Positions 41,723-53,070 of a stretch of 64,000 bases of DNA are shown here, one piece after another. The stretch comes from Lindgomyces ingoldianus (Eukaryota > Ascomycota > Dothideomycetes > Pleosporales > Lindgomycetaceae). The translations under genes and the position numbers were made by a program. Numbering within the stretch: the stretch's first letter is position 1; every line of letters begins with the position of its first letter. The DNA is taken from contig NW_022985163.1 in assembly GCF_010093535.1 (NCBI RefSeq), forward strand, positions 1,212,294 to 1,276,293, in the 5' to 3' direction. The notes under the pieces are model-generated. The model was not told the origin of the DNA. It saw only the letters and a list, made by a program, of their open reading frames with translations, and made no database searches.

Positions 41723-42817
41723 ATGTCAGGCGTTCATTTCCTAAATGACGTTTTAGTTCGAAATGAGGACCACGACAACTATCTCGACGGCAAGGCCCAC
41801 AAGGCTGCCAGTGACAAGAACTACGACGACCAAGCTATGATTGCGGCCCGCATGCAGCCTGACCCCGAAACGGAATGGCCTCCCTATCAAGTCTACATCA
41901 CTATTAGTGCGCAGATTCTGAGGAAACCGTATTCTGGTAGGGACGACCAAAAATGGAATTACGACAAGGAGCTGGATAACTCAGGGCTTCTACCTACTTG
42001 GAGAAAAGATGGCGAAGACAGTGCAAGATCTTATATCACAAACGAGGAACCAAGAATGGAATTTCCGGATCGAATGCATAAAATGACACTGATGAGATTT
42101 TCGGGCCTTGCCAATGAATACTTCACCTTCAATCCTAAGGAAGGAGTACTGCCTTTACCGGTAAGATATCCTCGACAGCATATAATGGGGGAGGTGCTGC
42201 CAGGTTATCGAGATGAAAAACACTACTCTAACCCCCACATGGCCTACATTCACCGAAAAACGGTCGCAGAAAGAATTATTCCTTGGTTTCTAGAAGCGGC
42301 AAAGGTTAAACCTCCCAAAAAACCTAAGCACTTCGATATTCCCGACAATCTAATGGATAAAATCCACCTTTATAACGCCATGCTCCAACTCGGAATGGAT
42401 CAGTGGCTTATACGACCCCTAACTCAAGCCCTCTGTGAGCAGATGTTTCAGACCGATTTGGTTAACTGCCACCTCGATGTTTTGGAAGCTACGATCTGTC
42501 GGCTTTACTCACAAGGCTTGCCGATTCTAGATCCTGTAGTCAACCATCTCATTGGAACTTATGCGCTTAGGACCCCTGAAGATCGCCGCAATGTGCGCGA
42601 CCAACTTGAATACAAAAGAGAGAATGCACAAAGACCTAATTTCCCTGAAGATGAGCGGCTAGTGCCTCCACAACTACCACTCCTTGGCCATTGCATTAAA
42701 CACTGGTCAGGGGTTTTGGAAGATGACACTATTAGCGCAGCGCATTTGGGTAACCCCTTGAATGTTGGGGTAGTTTATCACAGATATGACCGCCCGTACC
42801 CTGGCCAGCAGAGTTGA
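41723..42817 (+). CDS. Conserved fungal hypothetical protein
   Basis: Single exon, 364 residues. No known domain is evident. The protein is mostly charged and soluble, with an aromatic and proline-rich first half (MEFPDRMHKMTLMRFSGLAN, GVLPLPVRYPRQ). A more helical second half follows (MDKIHLYNAMLQLGMDQWLI, then ALCEQMFQTDLVNCHLDVLE and YALRTPEDRRNVRDQLEY). That C-terminal helical part looks like the tail that follows BTB domains in fungal proteins (conserved Leu pattern, W in QWLI), but no BTB fold is recognisable upstream. Start ATG at 41723 (CCATGTC). Intact, function not assigned. Confidence 0.65.
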   Translation: MSGVHFLNDVLVRNEDHDNYLDGKAHKAASDKNYDDQAMIAARMQPDPETEWPPYQVYITISAQILRKPYSGRDDQKWNYDKELDNSGLLPTWRKDGEDSARSYITNEEPRMEFPDRMHKMTLMRFSGLANEYFTFNPKEGVLPLPVRYPRQHIMGEVLPGYRDEKHYSNPHMAYIHRKTVAERIIPWFLEAAKVKPPKKPKHFDIPDNLMDKIHLYNAMLQLGMDQWLIRPLTQALCEQMFQTDLVNCHLDVLEATICRLYSQGLPILDPVVNHLIGTYALRTPEDRRNVRDQLEYKRENAQRPNFPEDERLVPPQLPLLGHCIKHWSGVLEDDTISAAHLGNPLNVGVVYHRYDRPYPGQQS

Positions 42818-43378
42818 ATGTCAGTAAATGAGTATGATCAAACACATCTGGCACAAGAACAAAATTCCTAGGAGAGGGAAGAGTGGGAGACTTCATTTCT
42901 ACTTTCGGCAAAATGCGCTGTAGAAGCTCTCGACTTTCGACCGTATTGTTTCTTTGCGAACCTAGATACTTAGTCAATGCGGTTGTTAATATGATTTTAA
43001 GAGCCAGCTTTCCTAATTGGAAGTCATTCTAATATTTTCAGATATATCCATCCATCACATTGATTCCTCGCAATGATCGTATCAATACTGTGCTCTCTCT
43101 AATCATGGACAGAGGAACCTGGCATAAGGGAATATAACAGAGAGGCTGCTAACATGATGCTGATTCTGCCCTAGATATCCCTTTCGTCTCCTGTCGGGGA
43201 TAATCACGGAACTTGTGCGCTCCCTCGATTAGACGGGACATTAGAATCGATGACCGTATTGCTAGAGAAATCAATCGGTACCTAGTGCGAATGCAGTGGA
43301 GTGTAACTCGGTAAGTTGCTGAGTAAAGAAAGGCGTTAAAGGATATTCTAACAAAAGGCAAGAGCCTTCGTTCATCTC
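42818..43378. other. Intergenic, 0.56 kb
   Basis: Convergent 3' flanks. No feature recognised. Confidence 0.4.
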
Positions 43379-44770
43379 TCATATGTTGAGATTCTTCCTC
43401 AAAGACACTTTAAGCTGTATTTGCGCTTCGTCAAACGATACCCTTATCCAGTAAGGTTGAAGCCAGTTCTGACTATTGAAAGCTTGATTCCCCGAGGAAG
43501 AGGTATTCTCGAGAAGACTCAGTTCTTGTAGGCCTGGGAACTTGAAGGACTTATTGATCGCGAATTCTTGGATCCAATCGGACTGCGTCGCATCAACCCC
43601 AGTTGAGAGAAATTGGGAGTATTCTTCAGCATCGAGTTTCCCATTAGATGTGGAATAGAAGATGCCGATATTTGCGGGGAATTTGAGCTGAATTGAAGAA
43701 AACTGTTAGCTGAGACCTCTCCGCTACGTCTCAGTCACTAAAGGGCGTACCTTGATGGTTTCTGCAGTCAGTGGGAAGAGCTTGTAGACACCACCGCGGC
43801 GTATATTTTGAGAAATAGGCGCAAGGAAGAGCATGGCTGGGACATCGATATTCTTTAGCTTTGAGAAGCTGCTAAGGTCGAGGCGTGAACCATCGTATTT
43901 CCTCCAAATTTGTTTGTCATCATAGAGTTGTAGTTTTGTTAGAGTTTTAGCGACATGCATCAGCGAAGGGGCGAGATTGATTGCTGAGAATGTCTCCATC
44001 TCTCTTTCTCGAGATGTTGCGGCCTCCTTCAAAGGTCGCTGAAGGGGTAGGTTGCACTCTAGGAGCTGAAGATTCCGACATCGGCGAAGGACGTTCGCGA
44101 AAAGAGGGAAGGCAATTTGTGAATCTTCAAAACTGAGCTCCTTCAACCAGATATCCGTCGCTGCTTTGGGGAACTTCGAGTAGAATTCGAAGTCGTCGAG
44201 AAGCCAGAATCGCCATTTCCGAATGACTGGGAATGAGATCAATTCAGCCACATCTTTTACATCTAGACCACCGGGTATATCTAACTTCTTGAGCGTGTAT
44301 TTCATTTGAAGTGGCTTAGCGAACAATGTTGGAACTATATGGTCATACGGTAGGCCGCCCAAGTCAAGTGAATGCAATGCTGGAAGAGATTGGAGCAGCT
44401 TTCGAATCTTCCTGGCGGATATATTACAACTCTTTTCGCCAGTCGTAAAGGTCAAATGCCGGACATTTCGACCGTAGCTATGGTCTTTATTCACTGACTT
44501 CTGGAAGAGAACGAACGTCTGATCGTTAGAATGAGCGTATAACGTGACGTCTTTGGGAATGTACTGCCGCGTAAATATCCAAAGAGCACGGCAAGTTAAG
44601 GCGAGATTCAAAAGATCGGTTCGAGAGTCTCCTTCCGAAAGTATTTCCAGGATAAGGTGCATGATATCGATGGAAAGCATGGAAAGTGGAGTTCCATGGT
44701 ACGGTCCGCAGCCTTGCTGAATTCGGAGAGAACGTCGAAGGCGAGTCAAATTGCGCCTCAGCATGCTCAT
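43379..44770 (-). CDS. F-box protein with leucine-rich-like C-terminal region
   Basis: Two exons (43751-44770, 43379-43687, complement) across a 63-bp intron (GTACGC donor, GCTAAC branch, TTCAG acceptor) give 442 residues. Reading through the intron would end the protein at 348 residues, but the second exon is a clean 102-codon open frame (LKFPANIGIFYSTSNGKLD to RKNLNI). F-box-like segment near 30-75: LSMLSIDIMHLILEILSEGD, then LALTCRALWIFT. Irregular leucine-rich repeat-like units follow (LPALHSLDLGGL, LKKLDIPGG, CRNLQLLECNLPL, LTKLQLYDD). It probably works as an SCF adaptor. The target is unknown. Confidence 0.75.
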
Positions 44771-46667
44771 AACGCAGGAAGATTGGAAAGTGATGGAGGA
44801 ACTGTCGGGGCGTAAGATAGAAATATATCGGGTGGAGAAATTAGAGATTCAGGGTGGAGGGAATCTGGCTAGGCAACTAAGAACGGCCAGATTTTCTTGG
44901 CGCCAAGTGATTCTTGCTTTCACCTCACTTAACCTAAGAACTAACGTAGGTGGCAAACAATCGAAGGGAGCAGGAGGTCTGGTAGCAAATTTGTGAACAA
45001 ATTCTGAAACCCCTTGGGACCTTCAATAATAACGCAGTTCAACAATTTTAGTTGATGATATCGAGAACTATATATTCTTCCCTCTATTTTCACATTTCAG
45101 TACCTGCTCTGAGTTGGATGAGTATTCTCTGGCTTCGTCTCGTAGTTCGCGACTAGGTAAATCCTTGGGGCGCTCCTTGATCAGAGACTCTACCGCTTCG
45201 TCCACCATCTAGATTGAAAGCCCCATACATTTCATCCTTTTCAAGATCAGGAATTTCCGCGGAGGTTGTAGATAATAGTTGACAAGATAGGAATGGGAAT
45301 CAGTCCAAATAAAACATTTCTTGATTGGGAAGACAAGTAGGGAATTATCGATACAAGTAAGAGAGGAGAACGCGGTCAGTCAGAGCCTGTTGTGTATCGA
45401 TGGAGTACTACTTAACGTGAGAGAGATGCTAGTAACTATTGAAAATTACTATTAGAACACAGTGGAAAATTTAATGGAAGAGTAATATTATATATATTCC
45501 CAAATGATCTCGCCATGTCATCTCCCATTCCCTGCAATATTTCAAAAGATAGACGTGCCATTACTGCAACAGGCCTTGCACGTGGGACTCGGCCCTATAT
45601 CCTCTTTGCTTGCTTCGCTATCTGAATAAATCGAAGGCATAAAGCGCATTTATAAAGAGCTTCCACCCTGAGTGCCCCACTTCCTGAACCAAAGCTTTTC
45701 GATAAGAGTGGCTTACTCCCTACTAATCCTCCAAAGCCTAAGCGTATTGACGGTTTCCATGCTTTAATCCAACAGGCTTCAAGGCTTGGAAACCCCGTAG
45801 ACGTATGAACCACTCCAGAACAAGGGAGTGGCAGTACGCGTGTTCAAAATTTTCGGTGTGGGGGCAGGTTCACTCTTCGTTTGTAATCAAAAAAAATGTT
45901 GCGCTGTGTTGTACAGTGCACTGCTGGCTGTCATAAAAGGAAATGGTGATGAAGACTGTATTGGCTAGTAAAGTAATAAAGCGGTCCGGGAGGGCGGATG
46001 TTTGCCACAACGTGAACTAGATTCGATTTAGATAAGTGTAATTATGAAGATCACGCACTTCCCAACGCTATATCTTAGCGCACATAATGGAACAAAAATG
46101 GGATGGCCTTGATTAATTAGTACCATTTCTTTCCTCCCTAAGTTCTTTGTGCGTGCTTGATAAGTACATTCGATGAGGGACTGCATCAATCGAGTCGCTA
46201 GGCGTCGGCATGATGCGTTTGGTTAGTAGTTTCAGCTAACAAAGAGGACACAAGGGGATGGACAAAAATTTTTCTCGTAAATGGAAGTAGAAATTGTATG
46301 GATACGAAACAAAACCGGAAGAGGAACATTAAGCATGCCTCATTATTCCTCGATCATGCTGAGTACTACATCTTGCCGAATCACATGATGATGACTCCTG
46401 TGTTAGGCAGATCTACGCATAATGTTGACGTAGCCGCATGATATTCAGGTAATATGAATGACCTCGATATGATTATATGATGGCAAATAGGCTCCGAATA
46501 TTCCATCAGTAACGAGCAAGTGGATTACAAATACCTTCTCCACTAGTTAAATAAACATCGGGTCCAAGATTCCTTGGCTTCCGGCTCAGCCGCATCTCAA
46601 CCCTCTTCCAAAGTCTCACACACCCATATCTTTAACTTAAAGTGCCACTAAAGGTCCCACCTGTTAG
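44771..46667. other. Intergenic, 1.9 kb
   Basis: AT-rich spacer. A TATATATA stretch lies near 45489. No gene recognised on either strand. Confidence 0.45.
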
Positions 46668-46922
46668 TACAGCCCTAATCAGCCTTTCTTTATCGGCAAC
46701 TACATTATAGGCATTGTCCGCCTATCTCCCTTCTCTCTGGGCCCCAACTGGCCGCTCAAGCTCATGATCACCGCTCTACTCAACAGCAGTATTGAAGCCG
46801 CTCAATCTGCAATTAGCATATACAACCTTCTCTCTACCACGAAAGCGTATGGCTCACGTACCAATCTCGTGCAAGACCCAAACATCGATAAGTTAATCGC
46901 TAATGAGGCCTCCGCCGGGTAA
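46668..46922 (+). pseudogene. Protein-like coding fragment without a start codon
   Basis: An 84-codon open frame after TAG 46665-46667, ending in TAA at 46920-46922. Its composition is clearly protein-like (VRLSPFSLGPNWPLKLMITA, STTKAYGSRTNLVQDPNID). No ATG starts it and no upstream exon was found. It stops exactly where the tail of the broken MFS gene on the other strand also stops. I read it as the truncated end of another gene joined at a rearrangement breakpoint. The family is not recognised. Confidence 0.35.
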
Positions 46923-48206
46923 TTTTAAAGTATTCGAACATATAGTTTGCGCCAATACCGATCATGGATAGATTACCGAATGCATTGATCATTGTGGCGA
47001 AGGCGAGGACACCCCAGTGCAGATGCTGTTTTAGTCCGACACCGAAGATGACTACGCCGACAGGTGCTATTATGAATGAGGGGAACCAGAGTGTGTGGAG
47101 GCGGTACTCGGGAATCCAAGTCCCGCCCCGGTAATTTGCTACCCATAGTGGAATACGATCTAGTACGAAAAGAGAACTTGCACATGTATTAGTCCTACTT
47201 GCCATCTAGTGTAGGACATGGTAGAGAGGTAATTTAGGACAGAAATCGAGATCCTGGGAATGGCCTCTTTACTTCTAGCAAAAGGTTTAATAGATGGACC
47301 CTACCCTGATCATATTTTACGTTGTATGATAACATGTTGCATAGGATACAGGATCTGGACTTGCGCGATTGAACTTCGTCTCTTCCAGAATAAGCAGCAC
47401 CAAAAGAGCAGAAAAGGCGACCATGGCAATACTCCACCAATATTCAACGGGCCAGTCAGCATTTGCTGCAACGAATCCTGCAAATGTAGGACTGAGTATA
47501 AATCCAAAGTCAAGGGCAATGTAAAAAGCTGTGAAAGCCTGGCCCCGCTGGTGGAGGAAGAAGATATATAGGATAGTACGCGCTCCTACTTGGATAGTCA
47601 CAGTACCGAAAAAGCCTGCTACAAATCGCGAAGCAAGGTAGCCTCTGTAGTCGGTCAACTTAGTCATCTTAGTCGCCTAGGTCTGTGCTGATAGGGTCCC
47701 GAGAAGGGCCCAGAAGATAATAGAAAGACTGCCAAACCTCCAAGCCAGTGGGGTCATTACGAGTCCACCAGCCGCAAGTCTGGCAGAGGCGGGAGAACTA
47801 CGATAGGCTACTTCGCTTGGCTTTTTGTGATAGATCTTGGACTGTTGAACAAGGTTGATTTGGTCGGCAAGAGGTGCTGCAAGTGCGGAGAAGGATGCGA
47901 TACAACCGACCGCGAGAATGCGACCCTTCTTAGCAAATGGCCAGTTCTTTGGTTAGATCAGTCGTTATGTGAAGGCAAAGAGGGTTGATCGGGGGAACTG
48001 ACGAGTGGATCTCGAGAATCATCACCAGGTTGAGGTATGAGTAATACTCGAGCTTGCCCCTGGGTCCAAGAGATGTAAATGGGAGCAGTTGACTCGGTGG
48101 ATCCGACACGTGACTTTTTTTCGTCCCCCATGACTGTGATGTAGGTTGGTGGAGAATAGTGTCTGAGATAAGCGCCGTGAGAGGAACTTATAGAACACTC
48201 GCTCAT
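46918..48206 (-). pseudogene. Broken MFS (DHA1-type) transporter
   Basis: Pieces in order on the minus strand: the N-terminal ARVLLIPQPGDDSRDPL is joined over a GTCAGT...CCAAAG intron to NWPFAKKG. Then come transmembrane segments, the motif MTKLTDYRGYLASRFVAGFF, the segment EYWWSIAMVAFSALLVLLIL, and finally DRIPLWVANYRGGTWIPEYR with LHTLWFPSFIIAPVGVVIFG and FATMINAFGNLSMIGIGANY. These match drug:H+ antiporter-like fungal MFS proteins. Lesions are a TAG at 47677-47679 where the family usually has Trp, loss of the central cytoplasmic loop and adjoining helices, a MITE-like insert (47208-47324) at that gap, and truncation after the last helices near 46918. It cannot make a working transporter. 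Confidence 0.8.
47208..47324 (+). mobile_element. MITE-like repeat, copy C, inside the MFS pseudogene
   Basis: Contains GTAGGACATGGTAG, GGTAATTTAGGACAGAAAT, CTAGCAAAAGG, GACCCTACCCTGATCAT and TTTTACGTT, collinear with copies A and B. It lies between the two MFS halves. Confidence 0.65.
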
Positions 48207-48478
48207 TTTTGGGGAATCTAGAACCTGAATTGACGTGACAACGGGACGTATATTGATACATACTCTAAGATTGCACAACAGGGCCAAGTCTGGAATAGGA
48301 TAGATAGTTGCAATCACAGTGAGCTACATATGTGAGCAACAGTCATAAAAGGATCAGGACTCCCTTTTTGATAGCTCCCAATATTCATTCTTTTCAAACA
48401 TGGGTCGAGGAGTTAGTTGTTGGAGAGTCTCCTCTCCTTGTACGAGACTGGCCGAGATCTTATAATTTTAAGTGCCGA

Positions 48479-48487
48479 GAGCACAAG
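48479..48487 (+). repeat. Left target-site duplication candidate
   Basis: GAGCACAAG, repeated exactly at 51565-51573 outside the other end of the AT-rich element. Confidence 0.6.
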
Positions 48488-51400
48488 CAGCGTTCCTAAC
48501 CGTACGTAATACGTTACAACTTGCTAAATTAATAGTTGTAACTTCTTAGATTGTAAGTATGTTTTAACATAAGCATAACATTTAAGTCTACTTACAGAGC
48601 GTAACTATTATAATTTACATTTTTTCTATGTTTTAATATTTTATAAAAAGTTATGTTATAACAGCTTATATATAGTCTACTAAAGATAATAATTTACTAT
48701 AAATATAGCACTAATATAGCTAGTTTTTCTACAGTTAAAAAGCTTTAATTATTAGGCTAAAAAGCTTATTTTTGTTATAAGTAATAGTTCTTTTACTACT
48801 ACTAAAGCTCCTCTTACAGTTGCAGCTTGTAGATAGAATAGATAAAAAGTTAAGAGTAATTTTATATAGTGTAGAATAGGTAAGCTGTCTAACTTATTCT
48901 TACTATGTAAAAAGATTAGTAAATAAAGGGCTATTATTCTTAGCTATAGTAACATCTTTATAGTAACTATTATAGTATTACTATAATTCTATTATTTTTT
49001 GCTGCTTTTTATATAAATAATTACTAGTAAAAAAGCTTATATTTATAAAAAAAGTTTACTTAAAGCTTTTATTATAATACTTGCTACCTAGTAACTTATG
49101 TTGTGTAGATAGTAGTTGCTTGTTATTCTCTACCTCTACCTCTACTTTAGTATTAACATACTTTTAAAAAATAGCTTTTATTAAAGCCTTAGCTTTTTTA
49201 TGCTATAAAAAGTGCTTACGCTAGTAGTTTTTAAACTAAAGAAGATAAAGCTAAAAGTTAAGAATAGTTATAACATAATAATAAAATATAAGCAGCTTTA
49301 TAATAAACTTTTTCTAGTATATAAGCAACTTCTCTATGCTAAATGCTATGCTAGATTTAAAGTAGTAATTATTACTTTTACTCTTAAGTTTATCCTTTAT
49401 TTAGAGAAGCTTAGTATATAGGTGTTGTAAGTTAACAATAGTTATTTATAGAGATCTATATAAGCCCTTACCTTTAAAGTATTTTATTATAAAGTAAAAG
49501 ACTTTAAAAAACTTATAAAAGTAATTAACTTTTTTTTATTTATTTTTAGTAATAATCTTAGTAAGAGTAGCATTACTAAGAATAGTAGAGTTAGTGCTAT
49601 TATTCTTAGTGCCTCTTTACTTATAAATAAACTTAGTAATAGTGTCTTTAAGCTTATAACAGTAGAGAAGTATAAAATAAACGCTGTGCTAGTGTACACT
49701 ACTATCTTATATAAGATTAAGGGTTCTAAAGCTCTAGAAAAGGTTCTTATTATTAAAAGTAGCTTAAAAAGTTATAAAAGCCTTTTAGTGTTTATATAAC
49801 ACTAATACTATGTTTATAAAGTTATAAAGCTTGCTTATAACTTTATGCTAATAGTATAGTTTAAATTAATCTTAAGAAGCAGCTTAGGCTAGCGCTGCTT
49901 TAAAAGCGTTTATCTCTTTTCTATATATAACTGCCTTAACTACTAGCTAGATTGTATAACTAGCGCAGCGTATACAGTGCTTAGAGGTAAGGGGCCTTTT
50001 AAGATGTTATATAAAGGCAGAGATAGTTTTATTATTATTATTTAACATATTATTAGCTACTAAATAATAAAATTTTAACATAATTTTAAAGTTATTAATA
50101 ACTTTAATAATCTTCTTAGCTTAGTTTACTCTTATATAGTTACTATATAAGTTATAAAAGCTAATAAGTACATTATAGTGCTAGTAGTTAACATCTATAT
50201 TAGTATAAGTAAGCATGTTATTATTAATTTTTATAGTGCTAAAGCGCTAAAATAATAAGCTAAGGTACATATACTAATAAAGTGTAATACTACACTTAGA
50301 AAGAAGAGGTAGTTTAGAGAAGTTTATATATTAATACTTAACATAATTTTACTTTAAGCTATTTTTAGTATTATTTAAATCTCTACTCTCTAGCATAGGC
50401 AGGCTTTATTTACATAAAAAGAAAATATAGTATCTAAGACTAAAAAAGCTATAAGAAGATTAGCTTAGTTTTAAGTAAAAATGCTTTAAAGTTTTACTAA
50501 TAATACTATATTAAAAAAAATATTATAAAGAATAACTTAATTAATAACTGCTACCTATAACACTTTTTCTTACTACATGTTATAAGAGATAATATATAAT
50601 AAGCTAGTAACCTTATAAGTAGCTTTAAATAGACTTACTAAAATTCTTAGCATATTAAGTAAAAGACCTTTTTTAAAGATATTAATTTTATGTTTTTTTC
50701 TAAGGTAGCTTATAATATAAGTGTAACTATTAACTTTCTTTACTTTTTTATAAATACCCTTAGTGTGGCACCTTTTATAGAGCTATAGCTTTACTTTAGA
50801 GCTGTTCTTTTTATTATTATACACTAAATCTGCTTTATGCTGCTAAATCTAGAAAAGCTGCTAGTTTCTATAGAGCTAGCTTTTGTGCTTTATGTAATAC
50901 CTAACTTTTTTAGGCCTTAGCTTTCTATTTGCTAGCTAGAGGTTATTTTACTTTATAGTAAAAGCTACTTTGTTATTAAAACTAGTGTTAGCTAGGTACT
51001 TTTTTAAATAGGCATTAAATAGTGTACTGCCTTAGAATAAAACTAAAGAGAAAGATAATAAGGCCTTTAACTTAGTAAAGTAATAAAAACTAGCATAATA
51101 AAATACATTAGTTTACTAGAAAAAGCTAGCTTTAAAGAATCCTTAAAATAAAGTAGTACACCTACTGCGCTAAAGGAATTAGGACATTTAGCTTATAGTA
51201 GGTAAGATAATAGATGTAGATAAATTAATAATAATTTATAGGCTAAAAAGCTAACTATTTATATAAAATAGCACACTTTACTTCTAGCCTTTACTATAAG
51301 TGCTAATGTCTTATAAACTTTAGAGTTTTTACTTAATTATTACTCTAAAAACATAACTTTAAACATGCTTTTAATGTAATCCTATATGTGTCTAATTAGG

Positions 51401-51564
51401 TCCTATTTTAGTAGGAAAAGTTGCCTTTTTAAGACGTACTATAGTCTGTAATGGGCGCTCCTCTAGTCATACGTTACAACTCATATCTCTCCTACGTTTC
51501 AACGGCTCACGTGACTGTTACGGGTCGTATACTACGACTCGTAGTACGTACGGTTGGGAACCCT
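48488..51564. mobile_element. RIP-degraded DNA transposon with terminal inverted repeats
   Basis: About 3.1 kb. The left end GTTCCTAACCGTACGTAATA and the reverse complement of the right end, GTTCCCAACCGTACGTACTA, agree at 18 of 20 bases. Flanking 9-bp GAGCACAAG duplications support transposition. Between about 48.5 and 51.44 kb the DNA is overwhelmingly A/T. TA dinucleotides and CT/GC words are common, CA and TG rarer, and no long open frame survives. That pattern matches repeat-induced point mutation. A 9-bp duplication is typical of MULE-type elements, but no transposase is readable to confirm this. Confidence 0.7.
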
Positions 51565-51573
51565 GAGCACAAG
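51565..51573 (+). repeat. Right target-site duplication candidate
   Basis: GAGCACAAG, identical to 48479-48487. Confidence 0.6.
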
Positions 51574-51818
51574 GTTGTATACCTGATGTCCTCTACCAAT
51601 CGTTTTACAGTTGAGGAACCAACGCTTCGGAACCAATACAGACCCCGCTGGTGATTATCAGCATGAGCGATATCGATGCATCTTTTGGATGCTATTGAAT
51701 TAATGCAACTACCTATAAATTTACGTATTTACCCCCAGTTTCCCTTCGCCATGTTAGAAAGAAAGACCACCACAAGCTGGGATTAATACCATGATTAATA
51801 AACTCGCGTAACGGTCCT

Positions 51819-52687
51819 TCAGGAGTCAGAACAATCCTCAATTTCTATCCAAAGCGACCTGATGGAGAGTTAGTTCATACAACGACTCCTTCATTCTTTA
51901 AACGGAAGCTTGACTCACGGTGCATGGTTGTGGAGAATATTCGCGGTCGAGAAGACGAGTTTACCTTTGACCGAAACGCTGCGCAATGGTTCACAGCTCC
52001 GACGGCCATGTCTTACGGGGACTATAACGACCCGGAGAAGGTGAAGGTGATATACCTGCCAGAGGCCATCTAGATTCTCAAGGAGACGTAATTATTAGCC
52101 AATCACGGTTCTCGGCTGGATGACATGATTGCCAATAGACTTGGAGCGACCCATATAATTGTCCAGAATTCTAACATCCGTCGACACCCTTGACCCACAG
52201 ACGAAGAATTAGCCGCGTTCGACGAAAACGACATCACGACTAACTTCAACCGTCTCGGTGCGGCCCGCGACATCCACGTCGACGCGACGCGAGGGCTGCC
52301 GAGAAGGCTTTGAAACGACAGATCTCTGATGAAGAGGCCAAAAAGTTGAGGAGATGGTCTTATTTCTCATATTGGCGCCCACTGAAGACTATTCGAAGGG
52401 ATCCCATCTGCGCAGCCGATGGATTGATAATTTGTAGTGAAGATCTTGCGGAGTTTGACAGGTTGATCTCTCATATAAACGTTTCGACGGAAGCCACAGC
52501 GTCAATTACAAGCCTTACCACAAATTTTTCTTCCGATGGGGGCATGGAGCCTGACGATGTTGTGCTGCTCAAGTTTCATGATACTGTAGAGAAAGATGAC
52601 TGGGCGAAGCGTAGCCCGCATTGTAGCGTCGAGGATCCGGCATTCAAAGACGAAACCCCGAGAGAGAGCATCGAGCCGTGGGAGTGA
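51819..52687 (+). pseudogene. Broken CmcJ/NvfI-family oxygenase/methyltransferase-like gene
   Basis: Readable blocks run in the family's order: RTILNFYPKRPDGE, MVVENIRGREDEFTFDRNA, a region ending IIVQNSNIRR, a DIHVD segment, then in another frame KKLRRWSYFSYWRPLK, DDVVLLKFHDT and PHCSVEDPAFKDETPRESIE. This resembles the fungal CmcJ-like (GA4-desaturase/7-alpha-cephem-methoxylase-related) proteins often found in secondary-metabolite loci. Lesions are stops at 52071-52073 (TAG), 52089-52091 (TAA) and 52191-52193 (TGA), plus a frameshift around 52290-52296. An apparent 125-codon open frame at 52310 is only the intact tail. It lies about 250 bp beyond the transposon end. Confidence 0.7.
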
Positions 52688-53070
52688 ATGGTTGCTCGAT
52701 TGAACGTCTCCTCATCATTTTGTTGTCTTTGCTCTTCGGAGTGGTTTGACTGAAGAACAATGGCAGGTGCCGATCTCTAATATCGGCATTTAGGGGACAT
52801 CATCATAGTCTGCGTTGCATCCTGTATCGTATCGAGTCCGGGCATTAATGGCATTGCAGACTTGATAATACAGTCGCATCACAAAGCTGAGAGGTGGTTG
52901 AAGTGACACGTTCGCGTTGCGGGGAAGGTGCAGTCTGGACACGGCCCGATCACTCCGTGAAAGACTTTTCCCCAACCGGATATATGACACCCCACCACGC
53001 GAGCCTCGAGAAAAAGTAAACCTCACCAACAGCCTTGTCTGTCTCCCAAACATCTTATCCCGTTGTAAAA
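52688..53070. other. Spacer and purU promoter
   Basis: 0.38 kb between the broken CmcJ-like gene and the purU start. No distinctive element seen. Confidence 0.4.

Noticed and set aside
48490..51440. Insertion of mitochondrial DNA (AT-rich)
   Set aside because: No mitochondrial gene is readable. Inverted ends with a 9-bp duplication and TA-biased composition fit a RIP-mutated transposon better.
51451..51654. 67-codon open frame at the right end of the AT-rich element
   Set aside because: It spans the inverted repeat and target duplication, so it is a junction artefact rather than a gene.
52310..52687. Independent 125-residue gene
   Set aside because: It is the intact tail of the CmcJ-like pseudogene, collinear with the broken upstream blocks.
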